From Solirubrobacterales bacterium (GTDB lineage: Bacteria; Actinomycetota; Thermoleophilia; Solirubrobacterales; Solirubrobacteraceae), in contig JAPLCH010000085.1 of the NCBI GenBank assembly GCA_026392325.1, positions 1 to 9,320 of the forward strand: a stretch of DNA of 9,320 nt. The letters are read 5' to 3'. The stretch's first letter is position 1; every line of letters starts with the position of its first letter. A model generated the notes under the pieces. The model saw nothing but the letters and a program-made list of their open reading frames with translations, did no database searches and was not told the DNA's origin. This document shows positions 1-5,754 of the stretch, piece by piece. The position numbers and the translations under genes are program-made.

Positions 1-41
1 GTGTCGCTCCGCTCAGCGTGTTCAACAATATTCAGAGTCAT
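1..41 (-). CDS. Start of a probable PP2C-family Ser/Thr phosphatase (partial, cut by window edge)
   Basis: Only the first 13 complete codons are visible, reading MTLNIVEHAERSD and then a partial codon that can only be Thr. The ATG (41-39) overlaps the TGA of the preceding FHA gene (40-38) as ATGA, typical of translational coupling inside an operon. The EHAERSDT-like beginning recalls the N-terminus of actinobacterial PP2C phosphatases (PstP type), where it precedes the first metal-binding region. In mycobacteria pstP directly follows fhaB, and this gene has the same relative position. The enzyme would remove phosphate from Ser/Thr targets of the upstream kinase. The assignment rests on a very short peptide and on context, so the identity is inferred; that a gene starts here is better supported than what it encodes. 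Confidence 0.5.
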   Translation of the reverse strand, partial: MTLNIVEHAERSD

Positions 42-514
42 GGTTCAAACCTGAATTCACTGTCGCCGATTCGAACTCTGTCACCCGCGTGAAGGGGGCT
101 TGGTCCACCAAGCTGCCCGTCGTTGAGCCATGTTCCGTTCGTGGAGCCAAGATCCTCCAGACCCAAGGTCGCGCCCTCCCTGACAATCCTTGCGTGCCTG
201 GTAGAGGCAAACGGATCCTCGAGTTTGATCTCCACATCTCCACGCCCGAGCGTCGCTCCAGTTCCTATCTCGTAACTCCAACCCTTCTCGTGTCCCGGCG
301 CCGACACAACAACCAGCCGTGCATCACCGCCCGCGGTTGGAACCGCCATCGACTCAACTGCCTCATGAAACCCAGTTGCATCAGGGTCCACCGCTGCCGA
401 TGGTCGCCCTGTTTTCGTCACGTCACGGAGGGCACTCGTGGACACCCAGAGCAGAAACAGGTAGAGAACCGCGAGGAAACCGAATTGGAGTGCTAGAGAG
501 ACAGGTTCAAGCAT
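38..514 (-). CDS. FHA-domain membrane-anchored protein, FhaB/FipA-like
   Basis: A 158-residue protein with one hydrophobic segment near the N-terminus (about residues 7-26), a linker of roughly 40 residues, and a C-terminal forkhead-associated domain (about 66-158). The FHA signature residues are present: GR at 90-91, the S-x-RHA motif at 104-108 and STNG at 124-127, which together form the phosphothreonine-binding surface. Length and architecture match mycobacterial FhaB (FipA, Rv0019c), a small anchored phosphothreonine reader linked to cell division. The start is the ATG at 514-512, two bases after the TGA of the upstream FhaA-like gene (519-517), so no independent promoter is expected. 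The stop overlaps the next gene by ATGA. FHA identity is near certain; equivalence to FipA is inferred from architecture and operon position. Confidence 0.9.
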   Translation of the reverse strand: MLEPVSLALQFGFLAVLYLFLLWVSTSALRDVTKTGRPSAAVDPDATGFHEAVESMAVPTAGGDARLVVVSAPGHEKGWSYEIGTGATLGRGDVEIKLEDPFASTRHARIVREGATLGLEDLGSTNGTWLNDGQLGGPSPLHAGDRVRIGDSEFRFEP

Positions 515-516
515 TG

Positions 517-1395
517 TCAGCCTGCTTGGAATTCAAGTTCTGTGTGGCCGAGACCGATCACATCTCCGGACTTGAGCTGCATTGCGCCATCGACCTTCGT
601 GCCGTTCACAGTCACTCCGTTGGTTGAGCCCATGTCCTCAAGCATCCAGCCAGGCCCACCCAGAACCACCCGCGCATGTTGCCGTGATGCATTTGGATCC
701 TCAAGCACAACATCACATGAGCGGCTGCGACCAAGGACCATTCCCGCCGGATCAAGCTCGATCAGGTACCCAGCCGCTGACAACGTCGCCTTCGAAGCGG
801 AGGCTGGAATTGGAGGTCCAGATGCAGACGTTGGTGCTTCCGTCGCAGAGCCACCCAAGCCAGCTGCTCCCGGTGGAGACACCGGTGGGGCAATTGGTGC
901 CACCACAGGCAATACCGGTGGTGGCACCGGAGTTGCCCTCGGAGGCATCGCCGGGGCTGGCCTTGAGCTTGGCTGTGGCGCGCGTGCCTTGGATCCCGAC
1001 GAACCGCCCGCTTGGGCAAGAGCCTCGCGGTCCACAGGGGTCGTCTTGATCCCAAACTCTCCAAGGCCAAGGCGCTCATCACATTCAATGCTGATCCTTG
1101 GCCGTTCGCTCAGCACCATGTTTTCGCGGCGAGCGTGTTCAAGCAGGTATGACCCAAGCTCAGCCTTGAGCTCCGCTTCGTGTGGTGAGAACCGATCAAA
1201 GTCCTCCGGCCCGAGAAATACTGCGTAGCTCGTTGGGGCGTAAACGCGAGAAACAAACGCCTTCTTGTTCTCGTCCATTTCGCGAGCAAGGCGACGGGCA
1301 ATCTCTACCGGGCGGACCTCCGACCTGAAGGCGCGAGAGAACGTCCCTTCTACAAGGCCGGCGATCCTGCTCTCGAGGTTCCTAAAAACGCTCAT
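517..1395 (-). CDS. fhaA: FhaA-like protein: DUF3662 domain plus C-terminal FHA domain
   Basis: A 292-residue protein in three parts. Residues 1-125 form the FhaA N-terminal domain (DUF3662 type), starting MSVFRNLESRIAGLVEGTF. Residues 126-205 are a low-complexity linker rich in Pro, Ala, Gly and Ser. Residues 207-292 are an FHA domain with GRS at 222-224, SRQHA at 237-241 and STNG at 257-260. In M. tuberculosis, FhaA binds the phosphorylated pseudokinase region of MviN/MurJ and helps control peptidoglycan synthesis. I chose the ATG at 1395-1393 because it begins the conserved domain and overlaps the kinase stop as ATGA; the frame stays open for 86 more codons upstream, but that stretch overlaps kinase coding sequence and is not conserved-looking. 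It is read from the kinase transcript and followed after 2 bases by the FhaB-like gene. Confidence 0.93.
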   Translation of the reverse strand: MSVFRNLESRIAGLVEGTFSRAFRSEVRPVEIARRLAREMDENKKAFVSRVYAPTSYAVFLGPEDFDRFSPHEAELKAELGSYLLEHARRENMVLSERPRISIECDERLGLGEFGIKTTPVDREALAQAGGSSGSKARAPQPSSRPAPAMPPRATPVPPPVLPVVAPIAPPVSPPGAAGLGGSATEAPTSASGPPIPASASKATLSAAGYLIELDPAGMVLGRSRSCDVVLEDPNASRQHARVVLGGPGWMLEDMGSTNGVTVNGTKVDGAMQLKSGDVIGLGHTELEFQAG

Positions 1396-3212
1396 CGTGT
1401 CCGACGCATCCTGCTGATCATGGTACGAGGTCCGTCTTCGGTTCCCTGATATCTCAAAGAAGGCAGTCCCTTCAAAGCCACAACCACAGACGCGCCCGCG
1501 AGTGCGCCGGCGAGCACTCCTCGTGACAAACCTCCAGAAACAGCAGCAGTTCCAAGCCCCACGGTGATTGCCCATGCTGCCCCAGCCAAGGCATCTGACA
1601 CTGCATTTTCGCCACGAACTACCAATGGAAGAATTGCCGCGCCAACGCCCCACACGCCAGCTACTGCGGGAAGTGGACCCTTGAGAAGCGGAAGTAGTCC
1701 GTGAGTGATCGCGTCAGAGGGACTGGTCCCCCACACGGCCGAAGAGTCAGCCCTCGCCGGCGGTCCCCCAAGCAAAGTGCGCCCAAGCAGCAACTCAGCA
1801 CAGCCGAGTTGCCAAGCCCCGGCAACTCCAGCAGCGAAGCGAATCCAGATGCCCCCAGCAAACGAAGCTGCTGCTGGCCAAGCTCCGGCAAAGCCAGGCG
1901 AACCGAGGAGAGGCGCCAAGGAAGGAAGCGACCACCATTCCGGATGACCCCAAAGCAACGGAACACAGGGGAGAAGGGCTGCTGCAAGCACCACAGCCTC
2001 GCCTGTCTGGCCGGTTACCGCTGATGCGATGACCGCGGCTAGGACACTGGCAAGCCAACCGAGGCGGGGAAAGAGTCCCACTGCAAGTGTGACCGCACCA
2101 GCCGTCGCCCAAATCGCACTCTGATTCGACGCTGAGGCAAGCTCAAGAGTCCAGAGCAGGGACAAGCCACCTGCAGCCAGGGCCCCAACAGCCCTCCTGG
2201 CCCACTGGAAATTTCCATCGCTCTCGTTGAGCGGCTGGACCACATGACGGGATGGTCCAACTCCCCGTCCCTTCGGAACCACAGCCGTTGCTGTCCCAAT
2301 CTCGGTCCGGCTGACACGAATCTCGCCCTCGGCCCTGCGCACCGCGGGAGCGACTGTTCCGGGCTCATCATCTGTCCCGGCTACAGCAGCAGCCAGCGCT
2401 GCCCCCAGCTCGGCAACTGTTCCGCGGTCCTCGGAATCAGGCTCAAGCGCTCTGTCAACCGCTTCCACAAGACCAATGGCCAAGTCAGGACGCTCTTCCG
2501 CCAGCAGCGGGAGATCTCCCGATGTCAAATTTCGGGCTGTTTCAGCTGCAGTTCGACCGCGGACCGGGTTAACCCCAGCCAACCCCTCAAAGACAACAAT
2601 CGCCAAAGCCCAAAGGTCCGTTTCCGGGCCGCTTTCTTTCCCCGAAGCCTGCTCGGGTGACATGTAAGCGAGGGTTCCGATCACGTCGCCCGTACGGGTC
2701 AGTGATGACTCGCCTGCAAGGCGAGCAATTCCAAAATCGGCCAGTTTGACAATCCCTGCCTCAGAGCGGGGAGCATCTGGGATGAGAATGTTCCCGGGCT
2801 TCACATCACGGTGGATCACTCCTTGCTTATGAGCGTGATCAAGCGCCGCGGCCATTGAAGCCCCGATGCGGACCACGTCCCTATCGGAACAACGTCCCTC
2901 AGCGTAAATCTGCCCGAGTGTCATTCCGCGGACGAATTCAGATACAAGGTACGTATGGGTCTCATCAGTGCTCGCCTCATGCAAGGTCACAACTCCAGGG
3001 TGTGAAAGGCGAGCTGCAGCGCGAATCTCACGCTCTGCCCTCTCTCCGGCCAACTCATTGGGAATTGCCTTGACCGCGACCTCCCTGTCCAGCCGCTCAT
3101 CTTGGGCGCGCCAAACGGTTCCGAACGCGCCGGATCCAATCGGCTCTTCGAGCCGGTATCTGTCAAGCACGAACGTGCTTGGGGGTGCTTTGGGTTCCCT
3201 GGTTCGGGCCAT
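1392..3212 (-). CDS. Serine/threonine protein kinase with multi-pass membrane C-terminal domain
   Basis: A 606-residue Hanks-type kinase. The catalytic domain (about 19-275) has a glycine loop GSGAFG (26-31), VAVK lysine (48), helix-C Glu62, catalytic HRD (134-136) with Asn141, DFG (159-161), and SPEQ (185-188) after an activation loop holding Thr172 and Thr174. All catalytic residues are present, so it should be active. A linker (about 280-338) leads to a hydrophobic region (about 339-582) with roughly eight candidate membrane segments, then a basic tail ending RMRRTR. No PASTA repeats are present, unlike PknB. It heads the operon with the FHA genes. The start is uncertain: the ATG at 3212-3210 precedes the conserved VLDRYRLEEPIGSG start closely, while the ATG at 3251-3249 adds 13 residues; neither has a good ribosome site. 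Kinase identity is certain, substrates unknown. Confidence 0.95.
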   Translation of the reverse strand: MARTREPKAPPSTFVLDRYRLEEPIGSGAFGTVWRAQDERLDREVAVKAIPNELAGERAEREIRAAARLSHPGVVTLHEASTDETHTYLVSEFVRGMTLGQIYAEGRCSDRDVVRIGASMAAALDHAHKQGVIHRDVKPGNILIPDAPRSEAGIVKLADFGIARLAGESSLTRTGDVIGTLAYMSPEQASGKESGPETDLWALAIVVFEGLAGVNPVRGRTAAETARNLTSGDLPLLAEERPDLAIGLVEAVDRALEPDSEDRGTVAELGAALAAAVAGTDDEPGTVAPAVRRAEGEIRVSRTEIGTATAVVPKGRGVGPSRHVVQPLNESDGNFQWARRAVGALAAGGLSLLWTLELASASNQSAIWATAGAVTLAVGLFPRLGWLASVLAAVIASAVTGQTGEAVVLAAALLPCVPLLWGHPEWWSLPSLAPLLGSPGFAGAWPAAASFAGGIWIRFAAGVAGAWQLGCAELLLGRTLLGGPPARADSSAVWGTSPSDAITHGLLPLLKGPLPAVAGVWGVGAAILPLVVRGENAVSDALAGAAWAITVGLGTAAVSGGLSRGVLAGALAGASVVVALKGLPSLRYQGTEDGPRTMISRMRRTR

Positions 3213-3376
3213 CAAGGATGGTTTCGCCGCCGTTCTTCCGGCTCCTGCCATGCCCGATGGAGGGCAGTTTTCCACTGGCCCTCTGCGCAGACGCCCGTGC
3301 AGAACGCACAGACGCCGATAATCGCGCCATAATCTGCCCTGTGCAGCGGGAAATGCCCGCACACAAAGGATATGAC
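3213..3376. promoter_or_regulatory. Divergent intergenic region between the kinase operon and the CARDB-like gene
   Basis: This 164-base spacer must hold promoters for both directions unless transcripts enter from outside. A-T-rich hexamers resembling -10 boxes occur at 3317-3322 (GATAAT) and 3328-3333 (CATAAT) on the plus strand. On the minus strand the first reads GATTAT, with TGCACA 16 bases upstream as a weak -35. None matches consensus well. An 11-base direct repeat (GCGCAGACGCC at 3285-3295, GCACAGACGCC at 3306-3316; one mismatch) recurs at 21 bases, two helical turns. An inverted repeat GCGGG-AAATG-CCCGC lies at 3346-3360, just upstream of the plus-strand ribosome site. Presence of promoters is inferred from gene layout; exact positions are not established. 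Confidence 0.35.
3365..3370 (+). promoter_or_regulatory. Ribosome binding site fixing the start of the CARDB-like membrane protein
   Basis: AAAGGA sits six bases before the ATG at 3377. It decides the start: the frame is open back to 3179, but that extension would run into the divergent kinase gene and has no such site. Another ATG at 3372 is in a different frame and too close to the site. Confidence 0.7.
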
Positions 3377-4474
3377 ATGTCGTTCTTTGACGACGAACCC
3401 ACACAAGCCACTCCGGCCACTCCACCTACCCGAGGATCGGGAGAAGACCGCGCGCCGGATCATCAGTCAGTCGTAACCCGTCGACTGATCGCAGCGGGCG
3501 CCGGGCTTCTGATTCTCCTGATGCTCGTAATCGGAGTCAAGACCTGTTCAGACTCCCGCACCACATCACAGCTCAAGGAGTTCAACCGCAAGGCCTCACA
3601 GCTGGTTGCCGACTCCGACAGTCAGGTAGGCAAGCCTTTCTTCAAGGAACTGCAAGGCGCTTCCTCCAAGGGGACAACAGCCCTGCAGGAGAACGTGAAC
3701 CAGCTTGGCGTTCTTTCCGACGAGCAGGTTAAGCAGGCTGAACGCCTCGACGCACCGGACAGCCTCAAGAAGGCCCAAACCAACCTTGTTCTGACGATGC
3801 AGCTTCGCAGCGACGGACTACACCGGATATCCCGTGAGGTACAAACAGCCATTTCAAGAAACTCCACTGACAGTCAGAAGGCTGTAGGCCAGATCGCAGC
3901 AGATATGAGGGCTTTCGACGCCTCAGACGTGATCTACACCCTCAAGGTGGCCCCAGCCATTGCGGCGGCGCTTGATGACGACGGAATAGCCGTTGGCGCT
4001 GGCGGAGAGCAGGTTGCAACCACCAGTTTCCTGCCAACGATTGATTGGCTCAGTCCAGCGTTTGTCACAACGCAGCTCGGCGGGACTGCAACGGCTTCCG
4101 GAACGGCGGCCCCAGGAAACCACGGTCACAGCCTCGACAGCGTTTCAGCAGGTGGTCAGGATCTATCTCCAGACACGACGAACAGCATCCCGGGAAGTCC
4201 TCCGCCAGCCTTCGGTGTGACGTTCACCAATGGCGGAAGCGTGGACGAGTCAAATGTCCAGATCACAATCAAGGTTGAGGGCGGACCTGCGCCGATCGTC
4301 GTAACCAAGGTCGTCGCCAGGAGCACTGCCGGACAGCAGCAGACTGTTCAGGTTCCACTTGGAAGCGCCCCACCGATTGGCCAGCAGGTGACTGTCACGG
4401 TAACTATCGGGAGTGTTCCGGGAGAAACCAAGACAGACAACAACACGTTTACCTACCCGGTTACGTTTACCTGA
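3377..4474 (+). CDS. Single-pass membrane protein with C-terminal CARDB-like domain, function unknown
   Basis: A 365-residue protein. Residues 1-34 are polar and acidic/proline-containing, likely cytoplasmic. Residues 37-54 form one membrane helix followed by KTC. Residues 60-200 are charged and helical-looking, with many Gln, Lys and Ser, and could form a helical bundle or coiled coil. Residues 205-275 are a Gly/Ser/Thr linker. Residues 276-365 look like a CARDB domain: beta-strand-rich, opening FGVTFTNGGSVDESNVQITI and ending with the typical TKTDNNTFTYPVTF close, where the NN pair is characteristic. CARDB domains are extracellular Ig-like folds often used in adhesion or cell-surface assembly. 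The topology predicted is N-terminus inside, bulk outside. It is divergent from the kinase operon and 124 bases before pheA. No catalytic motif is visible and I do not assign a function; a surface or cell-envelope role is inference. Confidence 0.88.
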   Translation: MSFFDDEPTQATPATPPTRGSGEDRAPDHQSVVTRRLIAAGAGLLILLMLVIGVKTCSDSRTTSQLKEFNRKASQLVADSDSQVGKPFFKELQGASSKGTTALQENVNQLGVLSDEQVKQAERLDAPDSLKKAQTNLVLTMQLRSDGLHRISREVQTAISRNSTDSQKAVGQIAADMRAFDASDVIYTLKVAPAIAAALDDDGIAVGAGGEQVATTSFLPTIDWLSPAFVTTQLGGTATASGTAAPGNHGHSLDSVSAGGQDLSPDTTNSIPGSPPPAFGVTFTNGGSVDESNVQITIKVEGGPAPIVVTKVVARSTAGQQQTVQVPLGSAPPIGQQVTVTVTIGSVPGETKTDNNTFTYPVTFT

Positions 4475-4598
4475 TCCATCGCCTTATTCCACCCTCGAGC
4501 GCCGGCCCGGGGGCGGGCATAGAGCAAATCTGCGACTCGAGAGGAATTCCCATCCGCAAAGGCTCAACATCAGCAAGACGTCTCTTCAAGGTGTGCGC
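4475..4598 (+). other. Spacer before pheA with nested inverted repeats
   Basis: This 124-base spacer contains an inner perfect hairpin GCCCG-GGGG-CGGGC (4505-4518), enclosed by two copies of the self-complementary hexamer CTCGAG (4494-4499 and 4536-4541) that can pair with each other. There is no T run after it, so it is not a canonical intrinsic terminator. I see no leader peptide rich in Phe codons. It could end the upstream transcript, or be part of a pheA leader. No clear promoter hexamers were found. Confidence 0.35.
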
Positions 4599-5477
4599 AT
4601 GAGCCTGCGGGTAGCTTGTCTGGGCCCTGAGGGAACCGTCAGTCAGGAAGCCCTTGAGGCTGCTGCGGTCTCTGCAAATGTTGATGTCGAACCCCTTCTG
4701 ACAGCAACAATTCATGACGCTGTGAAGGCAGTCACCTCCGGAGAGGCAGACCTTGCCCTCGTGCCACTGGAGAACTCTCTTGAAGGCGGCGTGGCGCCCA
4801 CACTTGACGAGCTGCTTGCTGGAGACGGCATGACACCGATAGTGGGCGAGGTGATCCACACGGTCCGTCATCGACTGATTGCGAAGGACCAAATCGCACT
4901 CGACCAAATCACTCAGGTGCACACGCTTCCCTTCGTAGCTGACCAGTGCGGCCCTTGGTTGCGAGAGAACCTCCCTCAGGCCACTGTGGTGCCGGCATCG
5001 TCAACAGCAGACGCTGTCAAAACAGTTGCGGCGCTTGGCGGTATGACCGCTGCACTGGGCACTGAGCTCGCCGCTCGCCTCTATGGCTGTGAAGTTCTCC
5101 ACGATCGAGTTGACGAGGGCGGCAACACAACCCGCTTTGTATGGCTTTCAACCGACTCTGACGGTGACCTTCCCCCAGGTGTCAACCCACAGGTGCCTCG
5201 GCGAACATCAATCGTCTTCTGGGGTTCCGGTGCTGAGGAACCAGGCTGGCTCGTCGATTGCCTGGCTGAGTTCGGCAGCAGGGGAGTCAACCTGACCAGG
5301 ATTGAATCCAGGCCTCGCAGGGACGGCCTTGGCAGTTACGTCTTTTTCGCTGACATTGACGGCGGAGTAGACGACCCCAGGGTAGATCAGGCACTTTCTG
5401 GCCTTGCGGCCCGCGCTGACGCTGTCTCACTGCTTGGGTCTTATCCAAGCGCGTCAGCCACCCCTCTAAAGCCCTAA
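4599..5477 (+). CDS. pheA: Prephenate dehydratase with C-terminal ACT regulatory domain
   Basis: This 292-residue enzyme converts prephenate to phenylpyruvate, the step committing chorismate-derived carbon to phenylalanine. The catalytic domain (1-185) starts VACLGPEGTVSQEAL, a variant of the family GPxGTFSxxA opening, carries VPLENS (55-60), and ends with the diagnostic TRF motif (178-180), needed for catalysis. The ACT domain (about 203-283) has the ESRP motif (236-239) used for feedback binding of phenylalanine. No chorismate mutase domain is fused, so this is the monofunctional form, at the usual length of 280-300 residues. The ATG at 4599 begins the conserved domain, with AAGGTG about six bases upstream; the frame is open further upstream but without conserved sequence, and a GTG at 4593 is a minor alternative. 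One oddity is that the usual HPQ stretch reads HTL (108-110). It acts in the cytosol. Confidence 0.96.
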   Translation: MSLRVACLGPEGTVSQEALEAAAVSANVDVEPLLTATIHDAVKAVTSGEADLALVPLENSLEGGVAPTLDELLAGDGMTPIVGEVIHTVRHRLIAKDQIALDQITQVHTLPFVADQCGPWLRENLPQATVVPASSTADAVKTVAALGGMTAALGTELAARLYGCEVLHDRVDEGGNTTRFVWLSTDSDGDLPPGVNPQVPRRTSIVFWGSGAEEPGWLVDCLAEFGSRGVNLTRIESRPRRDGLGSYVFFADIDGGVDDPRVDQALSGLAARADAVSLLGSYPSASATPLKP

Positions 5478-5487
5478 GGGGGCTCGA

Positions 5488-5530
5488 CCCTCCAAAGAGG
5501 AGGGCGCCGTCCCCGAAAGGACGACGCCCC
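5488..5530 (+). terminator. Likely terminator after pheA, with two overlapping hairpins
   Basis: Eleven bases after the pheA stop, CCCTCC (5488-5493) pairs perfectly with GGAGGG (5499-5504) around an AAAGA loop. Overlapping it, an 11-base-pair stem runs 5502-5512 against 5519-5529 with loop CCGAAA and a single C-A mismatch. The two stems share GGG at 5502-5504, so they compete. The sequence after the larger stem is CATTGTTCG, not a strong T run, so this is a GC-rich, T-poor terminator of a kind common in actinobacteria. It lies between convergent genes and may also act on gyrA transcripts from the other side, though 225 bases beyond the gyrA stop. Confidence 0.55.
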
Positions 5531-5754
5531 ATTGTTCGCTTGGAGCTGGAAGTGCATTCCCTCAACTGCGCCGATGGGGACCACTCTCGGCGAGGAAGTG
5601 CACGGTGTCACGGGCTGGATTCCGCCAAACCGTGGCCAGCAACCTGGCTAGCGGCCGGACACCTCCAGAGTCCCACTTAAATTTGACACGTTTTGGACCA
5701 CCTCCTTTCTCTGGTCAAACGAGAATAACGAGGCTCCGGACGGAAGAAAAGTGT
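5531..5754. other. Convergent intergenic spacer between pheA and gyrA with no convincing gene
   Basis: I see no protein gene or structural RNA here. Short structures are present: a small stem GCCAG-CAAC-CTGGC (about 5636-5649), a 9-base direct repeat GGAAGTGCA (5548-5556, 5594-5602), and a near-direct repeat GGACACCTCC / GGACCACCTCC (5657-5666, 5695-5705). A segment at 5670-5689 resembles insertion-sequence ends. The minus strand carries a Shine-Dalgarno-perfect string near 5700-5710. No T-rich terminator for gyrA was identified. Confidence 0.5.

Noticed and set aside
89..496. Plus-strand open frame opposite the FhaB-like gene
   Set aside because: It is antisense to a gene with all FHA motifs, with an Arg/Pro-rich composition typical of shadow frames.
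542..1228. Long plus-strand open frame (228 codons) opposite the FhaA-like gene
   Set aside because: It is the antisense of a clearly conserved FHA/DUF3662 gene; its peptide is low-complexity and has no recognisable domain. The repetitive Pro/Ala linker on the real strand keeps the opposite strand free of stops.
3179..3376. N-terminal extension of the CARDB-like protein to 3179
   Set aside because: It would overlap the kinase coding region, and the AAAGGA site at the proper distance supports the ATG at 3377.
3213..3425. Longer N-terminus for the kinase, starting at 3425
   Set aside because: The extension would overlap the start of the divergent gene at 3377 and encodes Arg/Trp/Cys-rich sequence not typical of kinase N-termini. 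The start at 3212 (or 3251) leaves a normal short lead before the catalytic domain.
4413..4598. N-terminal extension of pheA to 4413
   Set aside because: It overlaps the end of the upstream gene and precedes the conserved dehydratase start with unrelated sequence.
5695..5711. Fragment of a 16S rRNA gene
   Set aside because: Only the last 16 bases resemble 16S; the helix normally just before this tail is absent, so there is no rRNA gene here.
5683..5711. Sigma-70 promoter from TTGACA at 5683
   Set aside because: At 16-18 base spacing there is no -10-like hexamer, and no plus-strand gene follows.
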